From Actinomycetota bacterium (GTDB lineage Bacteria; Actinomycetota; Acidimicrobiia; Acidimicrobiales; Ilumatobacteraceae): 35,536 bases of DNA. Shown piece after piece: positions 24,324 to 33,431 of this stretch. The stretch is from positions 1 through 35,536 of the forward strand of contig SYAZ01000023.1 of the NCBI GenBank assembly GCA_005788815.1, given 5' to 3'. Both the position numbers and the translations under genes were made by a program. The notes under the pieces are model-generated. The model saw nothing but the letters and a program-made list of their open reading frames with translations, searched no databases and was not told the origin of the DNA. Each line of letters opens with the position of its first letter. Positions within the stretch are counted from its first letter, which is position 1.

Positions 24324-25373
24324 ATGTCGAGTGACCGATGGACAATTGAACGAGCCAACGGCTGGAGCGTGCATTCAGGCTGGCTCGTGGGCTGCAATTT
24401 CAGTCCGTCAACCGCCGGTAATCAATTGGAGATGTGGCAGGCGGAGACATTTGACCTTGGAACAATCAACAAGGAATTGGGGTGGGCCGCAGATATCGGC
24501 ATGAACACAATTCGTCTATATCTTCATGACCTCCTATTCACGGAATCACCCGACATTTTCCTTGGCCGCATCGAATCCGTTATCTCTGTTGCCGGATCCC
24601 ACGGAATTGGTGTAATTCCTGTGCTTTTTGACGGAGTGTGGAATCCGAAACCGCGACTCGGAGTTCAGCGAGAACCCGCACCACGGCTCCACAATGCAAT
24701 GTGGGTGCAAAGTCCTGGTTCTGAGATCTTCTATGACCGTTCTCGTTGGGACGAACTTCGCAGTTACGTACAAGAAGTCGTTAACAGATTCAGCAATGAC
24801 TCACGTGTTCTCGCATGGGATTTATTCAATGAACCAGACCAGATTGACACCGTCACTTTGAAACTAGGTTCCCGTGACGAAAAGATAAGAACAGCTACGG
24901 AATTGGTATCGCAGGTATTCAACTGGGCACAAGAGGTATCCCCATCACAACCATTGACTGTTGGGATATGGGAATACAACTCAGAATGGCAGCCCGCAGA
25001 TAACTCTTTGAATGAGTTGATTCTCAATCGCAGTGACATTATTTCATTCCACTGCTACGAGCCTCGCGAGAAACTCATCTCAGTCATTGAATCGCTCAAA
25101 ACTTTTGGCCGACCACTCCTCTGTACGGAATGGTTGGCACGTACTGCAGGCTCAACTGTTGACCTATTAGAGGTCTTTGCACAACAGGGTGTTGGTGCAA
25201 TCAATTGGGGTCTTGTTGATGGCAGGACTCAGACTCGATTTCCATGGCGCTCTTGGACCGAACCGATTACAGAAGATGAGCCATGGTTTCACGAACTACT
25301 TCATCGCGATGGATCCCCATATAACAAGGACGAAGTTGAAACTTTCCGCCGCCTCACTTCACAGCATTCATAA
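24324..25373 (+). CDS. Glycoside hydrolase, GH5/clan A-like, without a secretion signal
   Basis: This 349-residue protein looks like a clan-A (GH5-type) glycosidase barrel. It has an N-terminal GCNFSPSTAGN strand, GMNTIRLYLHD at about 59-69, the acid/base Glu170 in DLFNEPD, HCYEP at 243-247 and the probable nucleophile Glu269 in LLCTEW. The spacing of about 99 residues between the two glutamates is acceptable for the clan. Relatives cleave beta-linked glucans, mannans or xylans. No signal peptide, lipobox or carbohydrate-binding module is visible. It would therefore act inside the cell, perhaps on imported oligosaccharides or a glycosylated intermediate (inference). It starts 45 bases after metH and converges with the ABC exporter genes. 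The substrate is unknown. Confidence 0.85.
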   Translation: MSSDRWTIERANGWSVHSGWLVGCNFSPSTAGNQLEMWQAETFDLGTINKELGWAADIGMNTIRLYLHDLLFTESPDIFLGRIESVISVAGSHGIGVIPVLFDGVWNPKPRLGVQREPAPRLHNAMWVQSPGSEIFYDRSRWDELRSYVQEVVNRFSNDSRVLAWDLFNEPDQIDTVTLKLGSRDEKIRTATELVSQVFNWAQEVSPSQPLTVGIWEYNSEWQPADNSLNELILNRSDIISFHCYEPREKLISVIESLKTFGRPLLCTEWLARTAGSTVDLLEVFAQQGVGAINWGLVDGRTQTRFPWRSWTEPITEDEPWFHELLHRDGSPYNKDEVETFRRLTSQHS

Positions 25374-25390
25374 CCAGCAAGGACAAAATT

Positions 25391-27175
25391 TTACTGGGGT
25401 TGGGTCTTGTTCCATGTTGAAGCAAGAAGGGCGTAATGGCCGTTCAAAGCGATCAGTTCGTCGTGTGTGCCTATCTCTGAGATGCGCGCATCTGCAACTA
25501 CTGCAATCTTGTCTGCGCGCTGCACCGTTGACAATCGGTGTGCCACCACAATCACACTGCGACCAATCATCAGTTTCTCTAAAGCTGCTTCCACCAACAT
25601 CTCAGTACCAGGGTCAAGGTTCGACGTTGCTTCATCTAGCACCAACACGGCGGGGTCAACTAAGGCCGCACGAGACAGCGCAACCAATTGACGCTCGCCA
25701 GCCGAGAGACGCGAGCCACGTTCACGCACCTGTGTGTCCATGCCTTCAGGAAGTGCTTCAAAGCGTTCACGTAACCCGATGTTGTCGAGAGCTCGCAGAA
25801 GTTCAGTTTCGGTTGCAGTCGGCTTAGCAATCAGAAGATTGTCACGAACGGATCCATCAAACAAGAAACCTTCTTGCGGAATCACCACTATGCGTCGACG
25901 CAGGTCTTCCATAGATGCTTGCCGCAGATCCACACCACCGAAAGACACCGAACCACTTTGTGGATCGTAGAGACGCGCCATCAGTTTGGCAAGAGTGGAT
26001 TTACCAGCGCCTGTTGGCCCCACTAGCGCGAGTCTCGTCCCAGCAGTGAGAGTTAAGTTGACGTTCTCCAGAGCCGGCCGTGAACCAGCCGCATACGAGA
26101 ACGTGATGTTGTTGACGACTACATCACCAGTTGCGGGAAGTTCTGTTGGTGATGTCACTTCGTCAACGTCTGGCGTTGCGTCCAAGATGCCAAACAATTT
26201 ATGAAGAGCTGCTGCTGCTGATTGCAAAGTGTTGTACAACTGCGATAACTGCTGAACAGGGTCAAACAAGTTGGCTAATAACAACACGAAAGCAACGACC
26301 GTTCCGAGCGACACCGTTCCCCGGTGAACTAACCAGCCACCAATGCCAATAATCAGAGCAGACGATGCGATGCCTGCAAACTCAATAAGGCCGAAGTACC
26401 AAGTACTGACTTTCACGCTGTGCATATGACTGCGAAAGAGCGCACGATTTGATTCTTCAAATCGACGAATCTGCTCGTCTTCACGCGCATACGCCTGAAT
26501 GACACGAACGCCCGTGATGCCTTCTTGCAACGCAGATAAGTTGGCGCCCACTTTTTCACGCACCTCGAGATAGGCCTTACTGGACTCTCGCTGAAACTTC
26601 ACAGACGCTGCAATGAGAAATGGGAACACAATCAACGTGATCAACGTCAGTTGCCACGACAGGCTCAACAACAAGAAGAATGCCAGGAATAGCAGCAAAA
26701 ATGCAGACAAGAACTGCATGAGACCCCACTGCACCAATTCAGCCATTGATTCAATGTCTGCTGTCATGCGCGCTACTAATACGCCAGCCTTTTCACGATC
26801 GAAAAAGGCCATGGACTGCCGCTGCAACTGAGCAAATACCTTCACGCGCAAGATGCGCAAAAAGCCTTCACCCGCAGAGTTCAAAGACACATACTGAGCA
26901 CGGCCCACCACATAGGCGAGAGTGGTTACAACTAAATACGCCACAACAGTGAAATTCAAAACTCGCTCATCTTTGGCTTTGATGCCTGCATCGATGCCGT
27001 GACGCACCAAAACAGGACCAGCCAACGTGCAAAGAGTGGAAACAGTTACCAGAATCATTGCCCATAATGCTTGGCGCCGAAACTCGCCTGCCATACGAAT
27101 GGAACGCATCAACACCACACGAGTTTGTGATCTGTTTAGTTTATCTTTGCCTCCAACTGCGTCCATCGGATACAT
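25391..27175 (-). CDS. ABC exporter half-transporter, canonical-Walker-B subunit
   Basis: This 594-residue protein has an N-terminal six-helix type I exporter membrane domain (about 35-325) and a C-terminal ATPase domain. Walker A GPTGAGKST is at 386-394, the signature LSAGE at 490-494, and Walker B ends in Asp514-Glu515 (DEATS), so the catalytic glutamate is present. The H-loop (VVAHRLST) follows. The signature is altered from LSGGQ. In heterodimeric exporters the altered signature faces the partner's degenerate Walker B, and the partner encoded just upstream does have Asp there. The pair is probably one TM287/288- or BmrCD-like exporter of lipids, drugs or peptides; the substrate is unknown. 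It begins two bases after the partner's stop. A second in-frame ATG lies at 27166. Confidence 0.93.
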   Translation of the reverse strand: MYPMDAVGGKDKLNRSQTRVVLMRSIRMAGEFRRQALWAMILVTVSTLCTLAGPVLVRHGIDAGIKAKDERVLNFTVVAYLVVTTLAYVVGRAQYVSLNSAGEGFLRILRVKVFAQLQRQSMAFFDREKAGVLVARMTADIESMAELVQWGLMQFLSAFLLLFLAFFLLLSLSWQLTLITLIVFPFLIAASVKFQRESSKAYLEVREKVGANLSALQEGITGVRVIQAYAREDEQIRRFEESNRALFRSHMHSVKVSTWYFGLIEFAGIASSALIIGIGGWLVHRGTVSLGTVVAFVLLLANLFDPVQQLSQLYNTLQSAAAALHKLFGILDATPDVDEVTSPTELPATGDVVVNNITFSYAAGSRPALENVNLTLTAGTRLALVGPTGAGKSTLAKLMARLYDPQSGSVSFGGVDLRQASMEDLRRRIVVIPQEGFLFDGSVRDNLLIAKPTATETELLRALDNIGLRERFEALPEGMDTQVRERGSRLSAGERQLVALSRAALVDPAVLVLDEATSNLDPGTEMLVEAALEKLMIGRSVIVVAHRLSTVQRADKIAVVADARISEIGTHDELIALNGHYALLASTWNKTQPQ

Positions 27176-27177
27176 GA

Positions 27178-28953
27178 CTACTCCACCACCTTTGGCGTTG
27201 CCATTGCGGCAAGTACTTCGCGGTACTTCTCATTTGTTTCTAATAACTCATGGTGACTTCCAGACGCGGCAATCACGCCTTCGTCAAGCAACACCGCCCT
27301 GTCGGCCAACTCGATGGTTGCGGGTCGATGTGCAATCACCAATGTTGTACGTCCGCGCATCACTGTGGCAAGGGCATCACGAATCTCGTGTTCTTTCGTG
27401 GGGTCTACAGCAGAAGTTGCATCGTCGAGCACAAGCACTCGCGGGTCGGCCACAATGGCTCGCGCAATCGCAATACGTTGACGTTGGCCACCAGACAATG
27501 AGAATCCTCGTTCACCCAACACAGTGTCGTACTTTTCAGGTAACTGCATGATGAACTCATGCGCACCAGCTAATTTTGCAGCCCTCACCACAACGTCAGA
27601 GTCAATCCCTGGCTTAGCAAATGCAATATTTGACGACACCGTGTCGTGAAACAAGAGCGTGTCTTCGAATACCACACCAACTGAACGGCGCAACTCGGAT
27701 AGTCGCAGTTCGCGCAGATCGATGCCATCAAGTTCGATGCTTCCAGTTTGTGGGTCATAAAAACGGAGAAGCAAACGCGTAATCGTGGATTTACCCGAAC
27801 CAGTTGCACCAACAATCGCTACGGACTCGCCGGGCTGTACTTCTAACGTCAATCCTTCAAGTACGCGAACATCTGTATGACCAATGTCGTATCCGAAGCG
27901 AACATTGTTGAATCGCAACGCACCAGTGGGTTGAGCAAGCCCCGCCTTTGGCAATTGCCTTGGCTTCACCGGATCTTTGATGGCTGGTTCTTCCGACAAA
28001 ATCTCATTGACACGCAATAACGCAGACGCCGCACGTTGACCAAAGGCAATCGTCATACCAATGTTGCGCATCGGCCAAATAAGCATCGTGAGGTACGTGT
28101 TGAATGCAACTAACCCACCAAGTGTCATGTCGCCAGTAATCACTCGATGCCCACCGAGGCCAAGTACTGCTACAAGCCCAAGTGACGGAAGCAAGTCAAT
28201 AGCGGGTAAGAAGCGACTGCGAATATAAGCCGCCTTCATTGATTCGCGACGAATGTCATCGGCCTCAGTCTGCAACTTGGCCAGCTGCACCCCTTCTGCA
28301 CCAAAGCCCTTAATTACACGTACGCCAGACACCGTTTCTTCCACCACATTGGCTAATTGAGCCTGCTCTTGTTGCACCGCCAACACAGCGGGGTGAATCT
28401 TGTTGGAGAAACGCCGAGCCGACACGTTGATGAATGGCAATGGAGCCAATGACACCGCAGCAAGAATTGGATCGGAGAAGAACAAGATGACGACGACACC
28501 GAGAACCATGGTGATCTGAGACACGAAAATCGGAATGTTGACAACAAACCCTTGTACTTGTTGCAGGTCACTCGACGAACGACTCATGAGTTGACCCGTT
28601 TGAGCTTTGTCGTGGAAGCCAACGTGCAACCCTTGAATCTGCGCAAACAACCGCTCGCGCAAATAGGACTCGGTTAAACGTGATTCACGAAATGCAAAGT
28701 AACGCCTACACGCCGCAAAGAATCCAGCAACTGTTGCCGCAGCAAGAATCAACATGGTCCAGAAAATGAGAGAACCGTCTTTTTCAATCCCTTTGTCAAT
28801 TGCTAGTCGGGTGAGTTGCGGAACAGCCACCTTTCCCAATGTCCACGCTAAGCCAACGCCAGCACCCATACTGAGGCCACGTACCTGCAAACGAAGAGTC
28901 GCAATAAGAAGGAGCCATCCCTCTCGTGTCACACCCTTCGTTTCTTCGGTCAT
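27178..28953 (-). CDS. ABC exporter half-transporter with degenerate catalytic site
   Basis: This 591-residue protein has a six-helix membrane domain followed by an ATPase domain. Walker A GATGSGKST is at 382-390 and a standard signature LSGGQ at 486-490. Walker B ends Asp510-Asp511 (DDATS), so aspartate replaces the catalytic glutamate. This is the known hallmark of the degenerate half of heterodimeric type IV (MsbA-like) exporters. The H-loop histidine is kept (VIAHRPAT). Together with the downstream gene, whose signature is LSAGE, it should form one asymmetric transporter with a single fully active ATP site. It starts three bases before the end of the upstream LLM gene's spacer, so the three genes look co-transcribed. 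The cargo is unknown; the link to a flavin/F420 enzyme may be only positional. Confidence 0.93.
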   Translation of the reverse strand: MTEETKGVTREGWLLLIATLRLQVRGLSMGAGVGLAWTLGKVAVPQLTRLAIDKGIEKDGSLIFWTMLILAAATVAGFFAACRRYFAFRESRLTESYLRERLFAQIQGLHVGFHDKAQTGQLMSRSSSDLQQVQGFVVNIPIFVSQITMVLGVVVILFFSDPILAAVSLAPLPFINVSARRFSNKIHPAVLAVQQEQAQLANVVEETVSGVRVIKGFGAEGVQLAKLQTEADDIRRESMKAAYIRSRFLPAIDLLPSLGLVAVLGLGGHRVITGDMTLGGLVAFNTYLTMLIWPMRNIGMTIAFGQRAASALLRVNEILSEEPAIKDPVKPRQLPKAGLAQPTGALRFNNVRFGYDIGHTDVRVLEGLTLEVQPGESVAIVGATGSGKSTITRLLLRFYDPQTGSIELDGIDLRELRLSELRRSVGVVFEDTLLFHDTVSSNIAFAKPGIDSDVVVRAAKLAGAHEFIMQLPEKYDTVLGERGFSLSGGQRQRIAIARAIVADPRVLVLDDATSAVDPTKEHEIRDALATVMRGRTTLVIAHRPATIELADRAVLLDEGVIAASGSHHELLETNEKYREVLAAMATPKVVE

Positions 28954-28956
28954 GGA

Positions 28957-29970
28957 CTATTTGTGCGCTGCAGGTGAGAGTGATTTCACAGCATCCCAGT
29001 AGTTCAGTTCTGGGTCGAAAGGCATCATCGCCAGAGTTGAAGTGGTGACGCCATTGTCGAAGTATTGACGAATGCGATCGCGACAGTATTCAGGAGAGCC
29101 ATGCACGATCAATGCGTCAACAACCTCGTCGGGGATTGCAGCAAGAGCAGCCTTGCGATCCCCTGCTTTCCAGTTGCTCCACATTCCCTGTAGTTCATCG
29201 TTACGACCCAGCCATGCATGGAAATCTGCATACACCGGCACATTCAGATACGCCGCGATAGCAAAACGTGCGGCTGCACGAACAACATCTTTGTTTTCAG
29301 AGGGACACACAAAGATACGTGCAACAATTTCCTTCGGATTTCCTTCGGCGGCCGAGCGCACTACTTCTGCAACACGAGTGACATCTTCTGCACTCAGCCA
29401 GTTGATAATTGCGCCATCAGCATCGCGCGCCGCAAGACGCAACATTCCTTCGCGCAAGGCTGCAACCAGAATCTGTGGCTTTGCTTCGGGGCGAATCCCA
29501 AGACGGAAACCATCAATGTTGAATGTGTCGTACTGCTTGGTGACTTTCTCTCCTGTCAGAGCGTCATTTAGGAACCGAACCACATCTCGAACCTTCTTGT
29601 AAGGCTCTTCAAATGGAATGCCGTTCCACCGTTGCACGATCACATTGCTTGACGAACCGATACCTATTGCGAATCTGCCAGGTGCAGCGTCTGCAAGCGT
29701 TGCCACAGATTGTGCAAAACAAGCAGGACTACGCGTGTACGCGGGAACAATTGCAGTTCCCAATCGCAAGCGTGGCTCCCATGCGGCAGCTAATGCCAAC
29801 GGCGTGAATGCATCGGCACCATCAGCCTCTGCAGACCAGATGTCGGTGTACCCCATATCTGCAAGCTCTGCCAACTTGTCTTTGTGTGTATGCAAGTGAC
29901 CGGGAAGTGGCACTGTCATTCCTGGGCGCACTGGCAATCCGTGTTGACCTTTTGCTCCGTAGGCATTCAT
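28957..29970 (-). CDS. LLM-class (luciferase-like) F420-type oxidoreductase
   Basis: This 337-residue luciferase-like barrel is the longest of the three LLM proteins in the window. A short N-terminal extension (residues 1-17) precedes the first strand. The hallmark RLGTAIVPAYTRSP and PGRFAIGIGSSSNVIVQRW stretches lie at about 69-115. The end is a YCRDRIRQYFDNGVTT segment common in the TIGR03617-like actinobacterial group (recalled family, not searched). An F420 cofactor is inferred; the substrate is unknown. The start is supported by AAAGGTG about nine bases upstream. It follows the thioesterase gene by two bases and precedes the ABC exporter pair by three, so all four probably form one transcript. 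Confidence 0.87.
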   Translation of the reverse strand: MNAYGAKGQHGLPVRPGMTVPLPGHLHTHKDKLAELADMGYTDIWSAEADGADAFTPLALAAAWEPRLRLGTAIVPAYTRSPACFAQSVATLADAAPGRFAIGIGSSSNVIVQRWNGIPFEEPYKKVRDVVRFLNDALTGEKVTKQYDTFNIDGFRLGIRPEAKPQILVAALREGMLRLAARDADGAIINWLSAEDVTRVAEVVRSAAEGNPKEIVARIFVCPSENKDVVRAAARFAIAAYLNVPVYADFHAWLGRNDELQGMWSNWKAGDRKAALAAIPDEVVDALIVHGSPEYCRDRIRQYFDNGVTTSTLAMMPFDPELNYWDAVKSLSPAAHK

Positions 29971-29972
29971 GA

Positions 29973-30776
29973 TTAATCACCTTTCCACATGCGAACGATG
30001 CAACTCTGACTGGCCGTTGCCATCAGGGTTCCATCTTCCGCAAACATATGTACCAGCCCGTGGCCAAAGCCACGCGCCACTCCTTGTACTCGTATATCGA
30101 GCAACACCCACGTTGTCGGCACCAAGTTCATCACCCGCAGTGTGTTGTCAAGCGAGTTGCCGCCACCACGGATTCCCAATGCTTGCCCCACACCTCGGGG
30201 TACAAAATCTCCGAGCACACCAAGAGTTGCAGCATCGACGCCATCAATCACTTGTGGCAGTCGGGCCCACATCACTGTTTGGCCGTCGCCTGGAGTGCCG
30301 TCGAGTTGTTCTTCGGAGCGCGCTTTCACTACACGTTCTTCCATGAAGTCATGAATCGTGCCTTCAGAAATACGGCGATGACGCCAATTCTTGTATTCGC
30401 CGGGCCGACCAGCTTCGGGTGCCGTTACGAACTGACCCTCGTGTTCAAAATCTCTGTCGCCGAGCGCAGCATTTACCGTGATGATTTCTCGCTCTCCAAC
30501 ATGACCAATCACGCGCGCTTGTGTAATGGCATTACCCGCGACCGGTACATACACATCGATGTCCATCACTTCGCCTGGACGCGCGTAGCTCAGATATTGC
30601 GCAGTGGTCCAAATGACATTTCGCCCAGTTGTGCCTTCAAGGGCAGAAATTGCCGCGCCCAAGGCGCTGCCGCCGTACAAAAAGTTGCCACCGGTACACA
30701 AACGCAAATCGACGGGAAGAAACCATCGAAAAGGATTATGAGTCTGCTGGAGACCGAGAAAAGCGCGAATGTCCAT
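29973..30776 (-). CDS. Acyl-CoA thioesterase, double-hotdog (TesB-like)
   Basis: This protein of about 267 residues has two hotdog folds in tandem. The first half contains LCTGGNFLYGGSALGAA, like the TesB central-helix region. In the second half the TesB catalytic set Asp-Thr-Gln appears as Asp190 (LGDF), Ser208 (NSLDNT) and Gln257 (TASQ), with spacing close to TesB. Serine thus stands in for threonine. It would hydrolyse an acyl-CoA to the free acid and CoA in the cytoplasm. I prefer the ATG at 30776 because GGGAG lies just upstream and the protein then starts at the fold; an in-frame ATG at 30812 would add 12 residues without a ribosome site. It is divergent from the amidase and heads the LLM/ABC run. 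Confidence 0.83.
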   Translation of the reverse strand: MDIRAFLGLQQTHNPFRWFLPVDLRLCTGGNFLYGGSALGAAISALEGTTGRNVIWTTAQYLSYARPGEVMDIDVYVPVAGNAITQARVIGHVGEREIITVNAALGDRDFEHEGQFVTAPEAGRPGEYKNWRHRRISEGTIHDFMEERVVKARSEEQLDGTPGDGQTVMWARLPQVIDGVDAATLGVLGDFVPRGVGQALGIRGGGNSLDNTLRVMNLVPTTWVLLDIRVQGVARGFGHGLVHMFAEDGTLMATASQSCIVRMWKGD

Positions 30777-30848
30777 GGGCTCTCCCACCCTAGTTCGCGC
30801 CAAATTTTCCATAGGGGTCGAGACTTTTGCCTGGACTAAGTTCGACGT

Positions 30849-32243
30849 ATGACAAATACACCCTGGCTTGGCGATGCGTGCTCTCTGGTTGAAGAATTTA
30901 GGGCCGGTCGCCGGTCCCCACGCGAAGAAATGCAGGCAACGCTCGAAGCGGTGAAGAACAGCAAACTCAACGCTGTTTCATTTGTTGACGAGGAAGGCGC
31001 GCTTGAACGCGCTTCTCGTGCGAATATTTCATTGCCATTCGGCGGCATCCCTATGGGCGTGAAAGAACTCGACAATGTCACGGGCTGGCCTGCAACAGAG
31101 GCTTCTGTTCCGTTTGCAGATCGCAAAGCCACCTACACCAGCACCATGGTGACACGTCTCATCGAACGTGGTGGCGCAACTCATTTTGGTCTCACCACCG
31201 CAAGTGAATTTGGTGGCGTCAACGTCACACGCACAGTTCTCAACGGTGTCACGCGTAATCCATGGAATCTCGAACGCACACCAGGTGGATCATCTGGCGG
31301 CGGTGCAGCCGGCGTTGCTGGTGGCCTCTTTGCATTGGGTACGGGCGGTGACGGTGGCGGCTCCATTCGTATACCTGCCGGTTTCAACGGCCTCGTCGGA
31401 TTGAAGTCCACATACGGTCGTATTCCTCGTGGACCACACGCCGAATACGGCAACCTCACTGTCACCATTGGCGGCATGACACGTAGTGTGCGCGACACCG
31501 CACGTTGGTTCGACATCTGCAATGGCCACGACACAACAGATCCCCTGAGCCTTCCAAAAGTCTCAGGATGGGAATCAGGTTTGGGCAGTACTCCAGTTGC
31601 TGGCCTCAGAGTTGCCATTGTTCCTGATTGGGGTGGAGCAGTTGTTTCGCCTGCAATGTGGAACGTGTTGTTAGAAGCAGCAGATCATCTTGTGACATCA
31701 GCCAAACTGCGTCGCGTCGACGGCGTCAACACAGAATTGCCGCGCATGGGCGCAGCATGGAGCATTAGCGGCATGATCGAGATTGTTTCTGCACTTGGCG
31801 ACATGTGGCCAGCATGCGCAGATGACCTCACACCAGAAATGCGTATGGGCCTGCAATTGACGGAAGGTCGATACAACGCATCAGAACGAGCAAAAATTGA
31901 AGCTCGTCGCACGGCTCTCAACATGCGCATGGCAGAAATCTTCCAGCAAGTCGACCTTGTCATCACCGCCTCAAACCCCGACGTTGCATTCATTGCGGAA
32001 GGTCCTCTTCCCAATACATTCGGAGGCATCAAAGCTGGTGCCGGCAACAATGGTTTGCTTACATTCCCATGCAACCTTCACGGAAATCCCGGCATATCAG
32101 TGCCAGCTGGAACTGTTGATGGATTACCAGTTGGCCTGCAGATAATCGGGCCGCATTTCAGCGAGCAAGTGTTGCTGGAATTAGCTCATGTTCTTGAACG
32201 TGAGCGCCCATGGCCATTGACAGCGCCAGCTGCTCCAATCTGA
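30849..32243 (+). CDS. Amidase, amidase-signature family
   Basis: This is a 464-residue amidase-signature enzyme. The Ser-cisSer-Lys triad is complete: Lys72 in GVKELDN, cis-Ser148 in GGSSGGG and nucleophile Ser172 in GGGSIRIPAG, with the 24-residue Ser-Ser spacing of GatA and FAAH. The signature region runs from about 144 to 190. It hydrolyses an amide to acid and ammonia in the cytoplasm. GatA itself is unlikely because no gatB or gatC is adjacent and the C-terminal half differs. The common DTGGS is here DGGGS, as in many catabolic amidases. It stands alone on the plus strand between the thioesterase (divergent) and the acyl-CoA dehydrogenase (convergent, 21-base gap). The substrate is unknown. 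Confidence 0.92.
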   Translation: MTNTPWLGDACSLVEEFRAGRRSPREEMQATLEAVKNSKLNAVSFVDEEGALERASRANISLPFGGIPMGVKELDNVTGWPATEASVPFADRKATYTSTMVTRLIERGGATHFGLTTASEFGGVNVTRTVLNGVTRNPWNLERTPGGSSGGGAAGVAGGLFALGTGGDGGGSIRIPAGFNGLVGLKSTYGRIPRGPHAEYGNLTVTIGGMTRSVRDTARWFDICNGHDTTDPLSLPKVSGWESGLGSTPVAGLRVAIVPDWGGAVVSPAMWNVLLEAADHLVTSAKLRRVDGVNTELPRMGAAWSISGMIEIVSALGDMWPACADDLTPEMRMGLQLTEGRYNASERAKIEARRTALNMRMAEIFQQVDLVITASNPDVAFIAEGPLPNTFGGIKAGAGNNGLLTFPCNLHGNPGISVPAGTVDGLPVGLQIIGPHFSEQVLLELAHVLERERPWPLTAPAAPI

Positions 32244-32264
32244 TTCGGCAATAAAGCCGCAAGA

Positions 32265-33422
32265 TTATTTTGTGAGACTGCGTCCCACAATTTCTTTCAT
32301 AATCTCAGTGGTTCCACCGTAAATCGTTTGGATTCTGCTGTCGGCCCATGCACGAGCAATTGGGTATTCCAACATGTATCCATAACCACCGTGTAGTTGC
32401 AGGCACTTGTCTACAACTTTATTTTGCAACTCTGTGACCCAATACTTTGCGGCAGCAGATTGTTCTGCAGACAACTTTCCTTCACAATGCAATTCAATAC
32501 AACGGTCTACATACACCTGAGCAATTTGCACTTCAGTTGCAAGCTCTGCCAAAACAAATTTTGAATTCTGAAAGTTTGAGATGGATTGTCCGAAGGCTTT
32601 CCGCTCACGCGTGTAATCAAGCGTCCAGTTCAGGGCTGCAGACGCAACCTTGACGCCACCCACTGCCATACCAAGACGTTCCTGAGCAAGATTCTGCATG
32701 AGATACACAAAACCTTGTCCTTCAACACCCAACATGTTTTCTGCGGGCACCTCTACATCTATAAAAGACAACTCAGCCGTGTCTTGCGCGTGCATTCCCA
32801 ACTTATTCAAGTTGCGACCACGTTCAAAACCTTTCATACCTCGCTCTAATACCAAGAGCGACAAACCACGATGACCCGGCTGATCATTAGTACGCACTGT
32901 TGTAATTACGAGATCACTATTGATTCCGTTTGTAATAAATGTCTTCGAACCGTTCACAATCCATGCATCACCACGCTGTACCGCAGATGTGCGCACGTTT
33001 GCCACATCGCTTCCGGTATTTGGTTCAGTGATGGCAAGAGCACCGATCAGTTCACCACGCACCATCTTTGGCAACCACCGCTGTTTTTGATCATCAGTTG
33101 CAAGACCCAGGTAATACGGCAACACGATGTCGTTATGCAATGTCATTCCATTTGCACTACCGATGACGCCAGTCTCCGACACTTCTTCTTGCATGATGGC
33201 GCCGAATTTGTAGTCATCTACTCCGCCGCCGCCGTATTGCTCTGGCACGTGGTAACCCAAGAAACCCAATGACCCTGCCTGTAACCAAATGTCACGTGGC
33301 ACGATCTGATCGGCTTCCCACTTTTCATGGTTAGGCACAATTTCTTTGTCGAGCCATTGGCGAAATGCTGCTCGAAATTGTTCGTGCTCTGCGTTATAGA
33401 TGGTGCGTTCGAAAGTTTCCAC
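32265..33422 (-). CDS. Acyl-CoA dehydrogenase
   Basis: This 385-residue protein has the standard acyl-CoA dehydrogenase layout: an N-terminal helical domain, the FAD-binding signature ITEPNTGSD at 131-139, and the C-terminal helical domain with RKAFGQ, LHGGYGYMLEYPIAR and YGGTTEIMKEIVGRSL. At the position of the MCAD catalytic Glu376 (YEGT) this protein has Gly370. Glu248 in AQERL matches the site used instead by long-chain and isovaleryl-CoA dehydrogenases. It probably oxidises a long or branched acyl-CoA to the enoyl-CoA and passes electrons to ETF (inference). Translation appears to start at GTG (33422) with no strong ribosome site. It lies nine bases after the 8-TM protein and is the last gene of the lipA-led run. 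Confidence 0.95.
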   Translation of the reverse strand: METFERTIYNAEHEQFRAAFRQWLDKEIVPNHEKWEADQIVPRDIWLQAGSLGFLGYHVPEQYGGGGVDDYKFGAIMQEEVSETGVIGSANGMTLHNDIVLPYYLGLATDDQKQRWLPKMVRGELIGALAITEPNTGSDVANVRTSAVQRGDAWIVNGSKTFITNGINSDLVITTVRTNDQPGHRGLSLLVLERGMKGFERGRNLNKLGMHAQDTAELSFIDVEVPAENMLGVEGQGFVYLMQNLAQERLGMAVGGVKVASAALNWTLDYTRERKAFGQSISNFQNSKFVLAELATEVQIAQVYVDRCIELHCEGKLSAEQSAAAKYWVTELQNKVVDKCLQLHGGYGYMLEYPIARAWADSRIQTIYGGTTEIMKEIVGRSLTK

Positions 33423-33431
33423 TTCGACAAA

